From Chinchilla lanigera (lineage: Eukaryota; Chordata; Mammalia; Rodentia; Chinchillidae): a stretch of DNA of 64,000 bases. The notes beneath the pieces are model-generated. The model saw nothing but the letters and a program-made list of their open reading frames with translations, was not told where the DNA came from and did no database searches. The DNA is taken from the NCBI RefSeq assembly GCF_000276665.1, contig NW_004955423.1, forward strand, positions 6,085,547 through 6,149,546, given 5' to 3'. The position numbers and the translations under genes are program-made. Positions 21,600 through 34,836 of the stretch are shown in pieces. Every line of letters begins with the position of its first letter. The first letter of the stretch is position 1.

Positions 21600-23210
21600 A
21601 TGATCTGTCAATAGTAGAATATTGTCAATTATTTTATTCTTTTCTCTATACTGATGGATTTTCAGGCATTTCCTCATCACCCATCTTCTACTTTCCTGTG
21701 TCAGTGATTTCTGAGGTGATGGTTAAAGGAAGATCCAGTTTAGAAGTCTAGAATAAGAAAAACTTCCATGGACCAAAATAAGGTTAAAACTGAGACTTTT
21801 TTCTTTTTAGAGTCTATATTTTAATCAAGTCTACATTCTAAGAAAAAAAAGAAAGAATCAGCAAAATAAATCATAGAATATATCCCAGTAGTGTTTCTCA
21901 TTGCATTTCAGAGAATTCTGTGCCTCAAATTTTGTGGGTAAGTCATATTTCACCAAATGAAATTTCTTTGATAATTCATGGTCACTTGTGTGAACATAAT
22001 TCTCATTTGCGTGACAACTGTGGGAGGTTTACATTCCGGGAAAAGGGGTTGGGGGTGGTGAGGAAGTGGTAGAAGTGGGAATCTGGGAACATAGTTTGAT
22101 TTGGTGTTGTAGCTATCCTGACACATTCCACCCCTGAGTACTTACTTTATTTTAAATCTCAATGTCTCATTCCATTAGTATTTTGATTTTTTTAAAAGGT
22201 GCAGACTCCTTAACCTGTTCTCCATTTCAACGATGTTCTCTATGAGAACACAGAGCCAGCAAATTACTTAAAACAGCAAGGTGTCAAGATTCAATAGTCA
22301 TAACTTTTCTTCCTATTAATAATGGTTCCCCCCCTGAATCATATCTGTGTGTCAATCACATCAATAGACTAGAAAAATGATGTTTGGCAACGTTACAAAA
22401 CACATCTTGGAACCTGGTTATTTTCTATTTTTTAAACCTTTAATACTGAGCTAAAATCTATAATAAATCTAAAAAAATAATCAATAAGAATATATTACAT
22501 TCTGTTAAAAAATTTAGTGTAAATCTTTCAGTCTTTACAAATTTTGACCTTATGGTGGTATAGACAGATGAATTGTAAATTAGGTGTTTTTAAAACACAT
22601 ATATTTTTAATTAATGCATGATATAATACAACAATAAATACAACCAAGAATAAAATGCTAATTTATATTTTATATTTAGGTATAATCAAGTCAGGCTAAA
22701 ACAGACAGTTGATGTTTCCCACATTGATTCAGCATTTATATCTCAGATGCAAAAGGAGCCAATGAATAATAATTTGCATATATATACATTTTAAACAGGA
22801 AAAATAAGGGGAATCATATATAGGTTTGCATGGGAAAGGTAGCAGAACACTAGAAAGCAGTATAATTATGAGATGTAAAATCCTAGGAAACTGATATGCA
22901 GTTTAAGCAAGATATAAATCGTGGCCCTAATTAAATCATGAGATAAGTATGTGAATCTTTATTTATGTATTCCATGTGTTTCATAAATATTTTTCAAAAT
23001 TTATAAGTATTTTTAAAATCCATTCTGGCTTGAAAGATTCTTATCTGTTCTAACGTTAGGGTAGTGTCCTAAAGCGGGGTTGTTGATTCTCAAGACACAG
23101 TGAGCGAGTCAGTTCTGGCGGAGTATCAGGTGAAGGTCACTTGAGATTTTCCCTTTCTGTTTGTGCCTTGACTTTCTGGGTGTGAACTGTTCTGGTGGTG
23201 AGCTTACACC
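21600..23210. other. Gene-free AT-rich stretch
   Basis: No reading frame above 60 codons. The segment 22420-22700 is strongly AT-rich. I see no recognisable repeat or exon. Confidence 0.5.
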
Positions 23211-23214
23211 TCAG

Positions 23215-23370
23215 TACAGGAGGGTGATTATGAGCATAGTTTCTGGCATGGAAGTGATTATGTGACTTTGGTAAGTAATTTAACCTTTCTTTGCATTGTT
23301 TTCCCATCTGCGAAATAAAAGACATCGTTGGAGTTAAAAAGACATTACGTATGTGAAGACAAAATGTCTG
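23215..23370 (+). repeat. MIR SINE fragment
   Basis: Sense MIR order: 'tgtgactttggtaagtaatt', then 'aacctttctttgcattgttt' and 'cccatctgcgaaataaaaga'. The 92-codon minus-strand frame across it is not a gene. Confidence 0.75.
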
Positions 23371-23579
23371 CAACATAATAACACCCCCCAAAATGTTACC
23401 TATTCTTATCATCATGTGCTTGAATCATCTTGGGTGCCATCTTGATTTTGAGAAGCTATATTTGGGTTTGCTTTCTTTGGCTTGATTGGCTTGATTTTGT
23501 TTTGGTTTATAAATTCTGGTAAATGGTTTAGTTTATACAGTTGCCTCATTATTCCCTTTGCTTTAACATTTGCCTATAG

Positions 23580-25200
23580 CTCACTGGATCAAGATCTGGA
23601 TGGGTCGAACTTTACTCAGAACTAACCTGCTTTCCTTCATTTGTTCCCACTGGCCCTTTTAGGTTCCAGCTACCGCCCCTCCAAATCCTATAAATACTTA
23701 TTTTGAACTCTTTACCTTTTCCCTTCCCACATCAAAATCACCTTCAAATTCAGAAAATTCTCCCTTTATTGTACGTGGCTACCTGTCTTCTACTTTTTGA
23801 TCCCTCATTCCTACCAGTAGAGGATTTCCAGCGTATTCCTTTTCTCCTGCTACTCCTCTGCACACAGGTGCTAACTTAATCTTTCCAAAATGCTCCTTTT
23901 TACTTACAACTTTTGTATTCCTACTTTTTCATCAAAAACCATTGCTTATGAAATTAGAGAGCTATCTCACTGTCTATAGAGATATGTAAGACCAGATATT
24001 CCTCATTAACTTCATTTTTCATCCCTACGCTACTTTCATTCTTCATCAAATATTTGTTGTATGTCAGATTCTATAAAAGATTGTACAGATATAATGTTTA
24101 AAAATTGCCCACAGTGTGTTCCATCAAGGAACTTATAATGTCTTTTAAAAGTCTTCCTCTTGATATCATGTGCATTCTTTTCTTTCCTGTGCTTTAAGGA
24201 CTGTCCTCTCCATTGATCCTGGCAGCACTTGCTTTCCTTCAAGTCCTCCTGAAAGTTATTTTGCCTTCTAGAAACCTCTTTGAGAGCAGGACTGATGCTG
24301 AATCAGGAAATGTAGCTGCTTGTTGCATTTATATTCATTCTTATTTCATTCATTTCACATTTCCCCCAAATTACCAGATAAGAACCCGGAGAATCTCTCT
24401 TCTCTGCTTCCACAATACTTGTTCAACTCTATTACTTTTTCAAAATCTCAAGGGCAAAAGGGGGGAAAGGCAAAATAAATAGCTTGATTTTTGAGTGTCT
24501 TTTTTACTTGATTTCTGTGGACTTATTTCTGTTTATTTTAGGTTTTGAGAACATGAGTAGAAGCTCATTACAATTCTCTGACATTCAGTTCAAGTCTCCC
24601 GTATGAGTCAAAACAAACTAAAAGTTTAAACAGTTATTGGACCCTGGATCCTTTACCGAACATTATCTTTTGCATAGGAACACTGCGGGTTGTTACGGGT
24701 GAATACAGAAAGGAAAAGAGGAAGCTTCCAGCTCCTGTCCTCCCAGAGGCAAAGCTAGAGGTAGATATCAATTTGGTGGACACAAGAGGTATGAAAATAA
24801 CCAGGGCCATTGTAGGTTTCTTGTGCTCTGTCTCCCAAACACTGCTCCATATGCATTCATTTAATATATATTCACATTTTACATCATTGTTATTTCATAT
24901 ACTCCACCTCACTTTTTGTTCTTAACTGGTCTCTAGGCTTCGTATTCTCTTCTATCTCATCCAGAAAATTACATCGTGTCTATTACGCTCTTCTTCTAGA
25001 ATAGTATTCAAACTTCTTAACCTGGCTTTCTAAATTCTTCGAGATTTACTTTCCTCCTTAACATCATCCTTTTATTTATTCATTCAACAAATGGTTCCTG
25101 ATAACTCATATGTAGCAGAAAATATATAGTGAGACCTATATTTGAGACTCTTCCTCCTTTAGAAGATGTTGAAACAAAAAATAATTAAAGAAGACAACTT
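23580..25200. repeat. Old LINE-type fragments, poorly resolved
   Basis: Pieces such as 'aacttcttaacctggctttc' (25010) and 'attcattcaacaaatggttc' (25079), and a segment near 24047-24130, belong to ancient mammalian repeats. They are too diverged to place on a consensus by eye. Short reading frames here are not genes. Confidence 0.35.
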
Positions 25201-27240
25201 TGGGATGAGTTTCTTTGTAAAAAAAAGTACTTTGAGAAAAGATTCACTTAAGAATAACTAAAACTTAGTTATCAAATTAACTAAAAATGAACCATCAAAT
25301 CAGGACAACTACCAAATAAGCAGAACAACTATTTTATTTGGGAAAATACTCTTAATTCTGTATCTAGATCATTTTTAAATTGTCTGTAAAATTTTGCTGC
25401 AAACCAAAATATAAAATAAACTGAAACTGCTAATTCTTTTTTGTGGCTTATGTAATAAAGAGAAAACAAACTCTGACGACAACATTCATTCTTAAAGACA
25501 AAGTCTTAGCCCTATATCGAATAATCAGTAAATGAACCAGTATTTATGGTGTAAGATTAAGCAAAACGTTCAAGAATCTTCAACTCACATTTTTGTACTT
25601 AAATACCATTCTTATGACCTAGCTAAGGATATATCCCGACCTTATTGGATAATGAGCTTTTACTGTACTAACAAGAGTGTGAGGAAAGTAACACAAGCCA
25701 ATGACATAGAAAACAACATGAGCCTGTGCTGGGGACAGTATTAGTTCTCCTGACCTGGTCTGGGCTATGTGAACTTGATTTGTTTGTTCTTCCAGTTCTT
25801 TTAAATGCAGTCCTGTTTCTCTTGCTCCTGAATCTTCACCTGTGTTATTCTGCTTCAATGACTTCAATCGTTTTCTACTCTTTGTTCCCTTTGTTGGTGT
25901 CAGATTCCAGTATCAAATGAGACTTCTCCTTGAAGTTCTGCAGCTTCCTCAAGTCTGAGCGAAGTGTCCCTTCGTGATTCCCCCAGTGTGTCTCCTACTG
26001 TGTTCTTACTTCTCGCTTACTCATTAGCATTCCCTGGTGTGCTAAACTGTATGAAACCAAAGTCTCAGTCTATTTTATTTCGTTATGTACCCCCAGCATC
26101 TAGTGTAGTGCAGGCAATAGAATGCTTGTTCTAAAGTTGAATTTCTTGAAAAAATACATTAATCATAGCAAATGAAAATGCTTGAGATGAAAGGAGAGGA
26201 GGATATACCTAGTAAAGTGAATAAGATGGGCAAACATATAACATTTCTGAAGAACTTTCCATAGCATTTTGTGTTTACAAATTGTGTGCAACACAGCGGG
26301 AGACTAGTAATGCTTTGGAAGGAAACCCTAAGCAGCATGTTAGAACCTTACAGTGAAGAGGACATACTACGCACATTAGCTATATGTGATTAGATTTTTT
26401 TTCCTGAGTTGGGGTCAGTAGTAATCAAGGGAATGGTAATAAAGACATGGCAAGGGAATAGGAATATTAATTACTGTAAAGAGAAACATTTCTTATCTTG
26501 GTTGTTTATAATGACTATTCTCAGGAAAAAAACTTGTTACTTTTGTTACTAATTTGATCTTTCAAGGCAATATAAAATAAAAAGATGAGCAATAAGTAAA
26601 AGTAATGTAAGAAGAAAAATATATGTGCACTCACAACATTTTTAGCTTAAAGCAGGCTGTTTAGTAATTCTAAATGCAGATTATGAAGTGTCAAAATTCA
26701 GATTTTAACATTTTCAACTTAGTTATTATTAGCACTGATCAGCTGACCTACCTATGTAAACTACAAGTATACTGAAAGAATGCCCAAAAATGTGTACTGA
26801 TTTTGATTGGCTGAGAAGTGCACAAAAGAATATGTATGCTTATATGGAAGAAATTAACTATTAATAGAAAAACAAGAAGAAAAGAATCTTTAAGCTACAA
26901 TGTAAAACTCTTCATTATGCATTAGAATTTAGTACAAAAGGGAGCAGCTAGGACAGTCTATCTGCAGGGATTCATTTACTGAGGTACTAAGACAAATTCA
27001 GAAGGAGCCCACTCAGCTCTAAGAGCTCTGCTTAGCAGGGGTCCTCTCAGGAAGCCTCATATCAAGATTCCAATGCATTATGTACAATTCGCTTACATGC
27101 CTATCACCTTGTGCTGGGATCATCTGCAGAGCACATGTGAAAGCAGCCTTCTTCATGCACTAGCACCATGGAGAACTGGGCATTTCTAAGTCAGCGAGAC
27201 GCCCTGTGATGTTACACACGTACGCTGGAAGCAGATGTTT
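25200..27240. other. Gene-free unique stretch
   Basis: Reading frames are 82 codons or fewer and have no domain. The pyrimidine-rich 25740-25920 segment gives two short frames by composition. Nothing further recognised. Confidence 0.5.
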
Positions 27241-27249
27241 TCTTGCTGC

Positions 27250-28130
27250 AGTGGCCTTAATTCGGTCTATAATTTATGAAGCTTTTTGTTTGTCAGTGGA
27301 CATGACCACAAAAGCTGATATCTTTCAGGCCTCTGAAGTACTTTGGTTAAAATAAAAACCTGCCGGCACATATTTCATATTGTTTGGAGCTATAATTTGG
27401 CAGGATTCAAGATATGTAAGTTTCTTTTCCCCTAGACTCGAGAAGAAAGGCCTTGCAGAAAGCTCTCCCAGCTGGAATGGGGAGGGATGCAGGGGAGATC
27501 AGGCACCTTTTTAATGTGTCTCTTTTCCCATTAAAGCTCTGATGTTAGAGGACAGCGACTAGTGACAAACAGTGCAATTTTCTTTGTATGTGAACTAGAG
27601 CATTTCAGCTAAAAGCTTAAAGGAGCTTCCAGGTAAGATGTCTCTGCAAGAGTTTCTCCCCTGAAAGAATGCAACTTAATAAATGTGCAGTGGCTCCTTT
27701 TGGACCCCCTACCTGCATAGAAATTCAGAATCACAGTCTGTCTGCTGCCTTAAACTCATGCGCTGTGCACACACGAGCTGTCCCCCTCTGAGGTTTGCTG
27801 GAGTGTATTTCATTAGAACCTCTGCGTGGCATGGTGAACCTCACTGTAATGAATGGGCTGAACTCTGAAAGCACCGGGCACTGACCTCCCATCTGCTGAT
27901 ATCCTAAATCAGGCCATTAGAGGATTCCACAAGAAAGAGCATGCTGTTTATAGGTTAATTTATCTCTCATTTGGTTCAACTAGATGTGTGCTTATAAAGG
28001 TCCTCTAATTGAATCTTATAGATGCCACAGAGATCTTTCCATTTTAAGGGAGCCTTTGGAAATAAATACAGTCAGTACTCTGTTATCTATGGTAATGGAC
28101 ACTGACCAGCCTGGATGAGTGTAATGCAGA
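27250..28130. promoter_or_regulatory. Candidate conserved non-coding block
   Basis: About 0.9 kb without any repeat I can recognise. It has near-even base composition and many short AT-rich core motifs, for example TAATTT and TTTATAGG around 27945-28000. The only frame (61 codons, 27683-27868) has no domain. Regulatory function is inferred from the absence of repeats only. Confidence 0.3.
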
Positions 28131-28449
28131 GTTAGTCCTCTGTCTTTATTGTGTGATTACTTTTAAACCTCCCTCCCCATTATATGTTGAAACCGAACTG
28201 CTCCAATGCCTGTTCCTTGTCACTTTACCATTTGTTTGGGCTGATGACCTGCCCATCAAAATGTTATGAACAAGGGAAGTCCAGTGCCTCTGCGTGTCAC
28301 GTTAATACACAAAGGAGGGCAGACACTGATGGAGTAAGATGTAGTAACTCACCTGATGGATGACATGGTGTCCTTAGAAAAGTCAGGCATTCCTGGTTGT
28401 TCATAGCATATGCCCATTGTAGTCGTCTAAGTCATAGTAAAACTTGGAG

Positions 28450-28620
28450 TTGCAGTATATATTCACTCAGTGCCCAATGCCTGCGCACCATTAACATTTC
28501 ATTGTTTAATCTTCACAGCAAACCAAATAGGTTTCAAGTAATTGTTATCCCTATTTTGTAGTTGGGGAAAATGAAGCTTAACAATGTTTACAAACTTGCC
28601 TTGTATCCTGTGCTAGTGAG
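28450..28620 (-). repeat. MIR SINE fragment, diverged
   Basis: Antisense MIR order on the plus strand: 'tttaatcttcacagcaaacc', 'gttatccctattttgtagtt' and 'aaacttgccttgtatcc'. Confidence 0.6.
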
Positions 28621-29099
28621 AACCCAAAGGGAACTGCGACTCAGGCAGATTTAACTCCAACTGTCTCCCCTGAGCCCAGAATTGGTCTTCCACCTTTTCA
28701 GTCCCCAGCATGTTAGATTCACGGGAGTCATCCGCCATGATGCCCGGGGCACATGCTAGCTGGACATCCACTTGCTTCTCTACCCTTTCTCTGTCCGCAT
28801 CCGGACGTAACATCTTCTAAAGCTTGGTTACCCCTCCTCTAACATTTCTGGCCACTGAAGCCCTGTGAAAAGGTGTTTGTGGGTGAAATGGCCCCTCCTC
28901 ACTGAGAATTGACCCTCTAAATCTTACTGCCAGGGAAAATCATCTTTATTTTGAGGCTTTAAATTTTTTACATGATTTTGTTCCCTTTTCAGGAGCTGAT
29001 AGATAAATTCTTCACTATTCCTTTATAAAACATGTTTCAATTACACAAAGCACTCATGTTCATATTTTACTAAATGGTTGCAATGAATAAAGAGCACAG

Positions 29100-29400
29100 T
29101 AATCACCTCGAATGCCTCCCTTGCATGATACTGTCCGTGTGCATCCTACAGCAGTCAATTTCTAAATATTGAAGGTCTGTGCCTCAGTACTTTGTTAATT
29201 CATTTATCACCTATCTTTAAGGGATAATTGTAGGTGCATAATTTTAGCAACATCATTATGCCTGTTGATATAATCCAGAGCCGCCACAGTGGTGCAGCCC
29301 CTGATTATATGTTCAATTAACTGCCACGTGTTGTCAGCACCTCTCATCCACCAGGTTCTCTTCTGTTGGGTACTTATAATAATTTTAAGCAAAAATAGTC
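29100..29400. promoter_or_regulatory. Candidate conserved non-coding segment
   Basis: Repeat-free 300 bp with AATTA and GATAA cores and the E-box-like 'gccacgtgttg' near 29322. Function is inferred only from composition. Confidence 0.25.
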
Positions 29401-29419
29401 CTCCCCAGAATTGTCACAG

Positions 29420-30820
29420 CAGCCCCAAGTGTCACCTAGCTGTGTTTGCCATGCTATACTTTTGGTAGAGAGCATGAACTTAGTCAGATTGTCTAAGTTC
29501 TCATACGGGTACTGCATGACTTTGTAGGAATCATTAGCTTTTTCCAGGGATTGCTTCGTCTGGCCACAAAATGCACATGAAATTCTGTGGCCTACTTAAC
29601 CACACAAGATCACTGTGAGGTTCCGTGGGAATCATGTGTTGTAACGTTCTTCGAACTTGCAACACAGGGGCAAACATGCGGCATGTGATTACTCTGTCTC
29701 AATCTGTCCTTTCCTGATATTATATCCATGCACAATAAGGGATATGTTCTCTTTCCACCTTCTGCACTTGCAGTTGGGTAATATTCATCCATATTTTTAT
29801 GTTAGAAAATGGTTGTTGCTTTCATATTTTTTATGACATGTAAATTCCCTACAGGCAACAAAAAAATTCATTCTTCTTTGTTTCCTCTGTGAAACTTAGG
29901 CTTGAGGACATCCCGTAATTTAAAATGGCTCAACGTAAATTTTCTGGAAGTTGTTTGACTTAAGAAGTATACATTGTTGGTGTCAACTATGCCTTTTCTG
30001 TGGTCCTTGTATGTTAGGGGTTGTGAAATGAGACCTTTCCCATGTTTTATTATGAAGGCCAATTTTACAATAATGACAGAGTCCAAAGCATTTTAGAGCA
30101 AATTATAACCTAGAACCACATTGGCTTTGTTTGCATAGCATTATGTTCTTCCCCCGGAATAGTTCTGCCCCACTTTTTCCATTTTGCTGATGTCATTTGG
30201 TTTATATTCTTATTTTTTTGAGTGAAAACACCAGTGCAAAATTTGAAACTAATATCCAGGTGTCCCACCACCCAAAGTGAAAAGGGATATGAAAGAAGTA
30301 GGAAGCAAGTGAAGAAAAGGCATCCCCTATGGGTGAACAAAGGAGGTAAAGATGCCACCTCTGTGAGGTAACAACCCCAAGCCAGGGCGCTGAACTTGAG
30401 AGCGGGGAATGTGGACTCCTTCCAGCCCCTGCTCACTGCTCTGCTGATGCCATTGTGCCAAACACACACTGCATGGCATAGTGAGAGGGAGGTGCCATGT
30501 TTTCTCAACGGGAAAACAAAATCCGCGAGCTCTTGCAAATGCCTGAGGAGGGCTTGATGCTCTCTTCTGCACCTGGATTCTGGTGGCCTTTTGAAGCATC
30601 TCTATTTTCCTTTATCATCAACCTGGCATTTTTATCTTGTTTCATCTGTGGAAGCCTCTAGGTGAGAAAGGGAGGCTGTGTGGACCTCGTCCTGGGGCCA
30701 ATGTCGAGCAGATAGCTCTATCTATGAGAAAACAAATACCTCAGAAATAGAACAATCAGCATTCACCATTTCCATTAGCATTCATGGTGTATGTCTAGTA
30801 TACCAGTTCTTGGCAATATA
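29420..30820. other. Gene-free stretch with two minus-strand chance ORFs
   Basis: Overlapping minus-strand frames of 142 and 90 codons (30110-30599) have no recognisable domain, and no splice or promoter signals stand out. The segment 29420-29545 may be a worn MIR. I do not call a gene. Confidence 0.45.
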
Positions 30821-31140
30821 GTAGTGATGAATTGCAGAAGCTGTTTTCTCTGCCTGGATATATTCAATTCCTCTTTATGCTTCAGCTCTCAGTTGAAATG
30901 CTTCTTTATCTCTCTTTCAAAAGATATCCCGATAGGTTCTTGTTGTCTTCCTTACTCTTTTACAAAGTTCTCTACTTCTAATTATTAGTTCAGTGACATT
31001 TTTCCCTATCACACTCTTCAGTACATGATGCTAAGGACTATGGCTTCTGTAGTTTTGGGTCCTAGCCAAAGGCCTCTCACATAGGAAACTCCTAGTAACT
31101 ACTGGCCAAATGAATAAGTGAGTGAATGAATGAATGCTTA
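30820..31140 (+). repeat. L2 LINE 3' end
   Basis: It shows the sense 3' L2 order: 'cttcagctctcagttgaaat', 'tgctaaggactatggcttct', 'aaaggcctctcacataggaa', then 'aatgaataagtgagtgaatg', the characteristic GAATGAAT end. The 65-codon frame inside it is repeat-derived. Confidence 0.75.
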
Positions 31141-31158
31141 CCAAATCTAGTGCCTAAT

Positions 31159-31207
31159 TAATTCACCCTTTGACACACCTCTGTGAGGTGTGTCAAAGGG
31201 TAAATTA
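31159..31207. repeat. Short near-perfect hairpin (23-nt arms, 3-nt loop)
   Basis: 'accctttgacacacctc' at 31165-31181 is followed by TGT and then its exact reverse complement at 31185-31201. The pairing resumes for five more bases on each side (31159-31163 with 31203-31207) after one C/A mismatch. It lies just after the L2 3' end. Confidence 0.93.
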
Positions 31208-31879
31208 TGCATTATGCATTTGAATGAGAAGTATATATTCTTTTTGAAATCAAATGAGCATTGAAATAATCACTACAGTTTCCTGCCTAAGGTCTTTCTA
31301 TAATCTCTGCATAAAAGATCTTTTGAAGTAAAAGTATTTTAAATCAGAATATCACAGAAAAGTGTCTTTCATCAGTTTTAACAATATCACAGCCACCTTA
31401 TTTGACAAAAAGGGAGCCTCAGAATATAGTTCATTGGGGTGATTTATATGATTAATTGTAGCCTGATGCTGCGATATGACAAAAGTGATAAATAACAATG
31501 TGTTGGGATATTTTAATTGTAAAACAGCTATTTCTCTAGCCTTTGATTGATCATGGTCACTGTAATCATGACTGAAACCTTTCATTAAACTTTTTATATT
31601 TAATTTCTCCTCTCGAGTTAACATCATGATAAATCCTGTTTCCACGAACAATACCACGTGTACCCTTTCAAGAACGACCTAAGCTTCTTGGCACTGTGTG
31701 GCTAAGTAGAGATGAACCTTTTTCCCTAACAAATCTGAAAAAAAACCCCAGATTTTAGGAAGTCTTTGCTGCCTGTCCTCCCTCCCTGGGAGGTCTCATC
31801 ATCCTGTGGGACACCCAGTGAGTATAATGTTCTAAAGACCCATAAAATATTATTTGACATGAAAATTTTGCCTCTCCCC

Positions 31880-32240
31880 AGAGCTGTCGCTAATGAATTA
31901 CATATGACGCAAGAAGCAGCATGGCTGAAATATTTTTATTAATACTAATAATATTTTTTGCTTATACAGCACCTTTCATTGCAGAAAACTGAATTGGAAA
32001 GGAAGCATTAAAGACATACTTAGGGTAAAATTACTGGCTCATAACTTTTTAGACTTGCTGTTGCCCCTCCACCACACCAGGACCGGGTGGGGGGGGCAGC
32101 GCACAGCTAATATTGTTCACCTCGAGGAACTAGACTTGCAGATTCCACAGGAAAATAAAGTAAAAATACCTTTAAAGGGATAACAAATATGTCTTTGTTT
32201 CCCTATGGCGTGAAATTAAACAAATCCTACTCAAGAGAAC
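31880..32240. promoter_or_regulatory. Candidate conserved non-coding segment
   Basis: Repeat-poor, with ATTAATA and TAATGAATTA-type cores around 31890-31950. It includes a seven-G run near 32090. Inference only. Confidence 0.22.
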
Positions 32241-32289
32241 GTGGCAATAGGAGTTGCTGCTGCAATGCTGTTGTTGGCAGCCTTTGACA

Positions 32290-32480
32290 AAATACCTATT
32301 GTGTACTTGGCTTTGTCTTATGGGCTTAATTTTATATTTAATCTCTACAACATCCTCATGAAATGAGTATTATTGTATGTATTTTACAGATGGAGTGACT
32401 GAAGCACAGAGATGCTAAACAAATGTCCTGCTTTGCCCAGATCCTGCTAAGGAATTTCCTAATTCTGGCTCTACCGGGTT
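32290..32480 (-). repeat. MIR SINE, diverged
   Basis: Antisense MIR order on the plus strand: 'aatctctacaacatcctcat', 'gtattttacagatggagtga', 'ctgaagcacagagatgctaa' and 'ggctctaccgggttcagacc'. Confidence 0.8.
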
Positions 32481-32719
32481 CAGACCTAGTGAGAATAAGG
32501 CAACTTGGCCATTTGTGATGGTCTGCTCTGTCTTTTGGCAATTGGTGTAGAGTTTGTTATGTTTTGTTTCTTTGGAGCATGGACTTCCTCCTCTTCCACA
32601 GCTAGACTGCATTCCCTATGAGTAGAAGGATTGTATTTAGGTTTTAAAATTGTGTCTTACATTTTTGGAATGAAAAATGACATATAGTTAAACAGAGAAC
32701 AAATTATCTTTGAGTCATT

Positions 32720-33150
32720 TGAGATAACTAACAAAACACCTTAGACGAGGTAGTTCAAACAATGGAAATTTATTTAACAGCACTGTGGAAGCTGGAAGGT
32801 CTGAAGTCAAGGTGCTAGCACAGTCAGGTTCTGTTGAGGGCTTTCTGCTTGGGTTGTCTTCTGGTGGCCCTACAAAGTAGAGAGGGAGAGAGAGAGAGAG
32901 AAGAAAAGGAACAGAGAAGAAAGAAGAGAGGAGAGAGGCGATGGAAGAGGGAAGGGAGAAGATGGAGAGATTAACTGTTTGCCCTGTATGCCTTATCTTG
33001 GAAAGGGCACTAACTCCATTCTTGAGGGTTTCACCCTCATGACCTAATTACTTTCCAAAAATCCACCTCAAACCACTCTCACATTAGATAGTAGAGCTTC
33101 AATAAATGAACTTTGGGAGATCATAAATATTCAGTCTATATTAATTTCTC
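32720..33150 (-). mobile_element. MLT1-type MaLR LTR with a GA-rich expansion
   Basis: The plus strand reads 'atggaaatttatttaacagc', 'ggtctgaagtcaaggtgcta', a GA-rich part (32880-32960), 'gggtttcaccctcatgacct', 'ttccaaaaatccacctcaaa' and 'gaactttgggagatcataaa'. This is the antisense order of MLT1-family LTRs. It is a non-coding fossil. Confidence 0.75.
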
Positions 33151-34820
33151 ATGAGGACAATGAGAAAGCATTTGGAAACCAGAACTATTCTGGTTAGCCC
33201 AGGACATTTGTGGCCATAATTATTGTACTTTCTTTTACAGGAAAAACCATGAAAAGGGTAATCTGCTGACATTTTAAGGATAAGTTTATAAGGTATATAT
33301 ATATATTGGTAACCATTTGGAATCTGGTAGCCTGCTTTAGATATTTAAAAAAATGTCAATTTTATTACTGCTTATGGGGCAACCATGTGTAAGCTAATCC
33401 AAATCCAGAATGTATAATTTATTTTTATTCAAAAATATACCCGTTAATTTACATCTCTATGAAGTATTTATTTAATTCTGAGACTGGTCATCTAGGAAAC
33501 CCAATAAATAATCTTTGAAATTTAGAGGCCGTAAAATTCAATGTCCTCCAAACAAAGAATTTTTCCTACTCTATTAAGCTATGGAAAACATCTTCCTGGA
33601 GACCTGCACTCTTGGGTTCACTGGCTAGAGTCTAGCTCTCCAGAGGACAGTTCTAAGGAGTTAAAAACTCCTTATTACCCAAACTTCTTCTTTTAAAAAC
33701 ATAGTTTTGCTTTGGATGGTCTGGTAACATTTGGAATGCAAATTAGTCTCATCAACAGTATGCATGAACTCACCCTTTAGTTGGATTAGTTTCTGAACAG
33801 GGGTCTACAAGTGACAAGTCTTCCCCACTTGTATTGAATTTGTTACTTTCAACTTCAAAGGGCAGCCTTCCAGGTGGGTAGAGGGTGTGGCAACAAAAAG
33901 AGGCAAAGGGGACCTGGGATCCAAGCACCTGCATCGAACAACTCAGCTCTGTTGATTTATCAGTATGTCCTTGGGAAGCTAACTTTGTCTCTTTCAATCA
34001 CAGTTTGTTAGGATGATGATGATGATGATAATTATCTTCTAAGACCACAGAAGATGCTGAAGGTAAAAGTACTCTGAGAAATGTATAGTAGTTTATACAA
34101 GGCAAGTTGTGGGCTAAAACATAGTCTATTCTAGTATAACCTGGCATATGCATTTCTAAAAGTAAGTCAGTATGGATATGATACTTGTCTTAACCAGTAT
34201 TGTGCAGTGGAAACATTGCTAAACACAAACATGAACCATATATGGAATTTTAAAATTTCTAGTAGTGATATTGAAAAAGTTTAAAATGGGGAAATTAATT
34301 TAGATATACATTTTATTTTATCATAGACACTAAATTTTATTATTTCAACAGTAATAAAAATTATTAAGTAACTTTTTGGCAATTTTTCTTTTTATCAAAG
34401 AAAGAGTATAAAAGGGTACATATTTTACATTTGTAAGCTCTGAGTTTGAACCAGCCACATTTCAAATTCTAACTCAGTAGCTACATGTAGCTAGTGGCAA
34501 ATGTATGAGACAACAAGGGCCAAAGATCAGGGTCACATATTACTTTTGGGACAGGTATACAGACTTACAGTGGGGAACAAATGAATAGAGATTGAGATTT
34601 ATTTCTTAAAGGAAAGAATAAAATCATCTTCACCGCTATCAACTACCATCACTATTATTTTTATCATTTTCTCTAATGAAACACAATTTCATAATTTTAA
34701 AAGCATACAAATCTTCCATCTCTGTATCGTTATGTTAAACTCCATTGAAATTAATTCTATAGTTAAGTAAAACAATAGCTGTTGTACAGAGTATTTACCT
34801 CAGATTTAGGAGTTAGTAAT
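33150..34820. other. Gene-free stretch
   Basis: Short frames only (75 codons at most). A small GAT repeat sits at about 34013-34030. A segment near 34440-34500 may be an old repeat. Nothing else recognised. Confidence 0.5.
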
Positions 34821-34836
34821 TCAATCCCAATTCTAG

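Noticed and set aside
30110..30538. 142-codon minus-strand frame as a gene
   Set aside because: Composition is typical of chance translation; there is no domain or exon signal, and a second overlapping frame exists.
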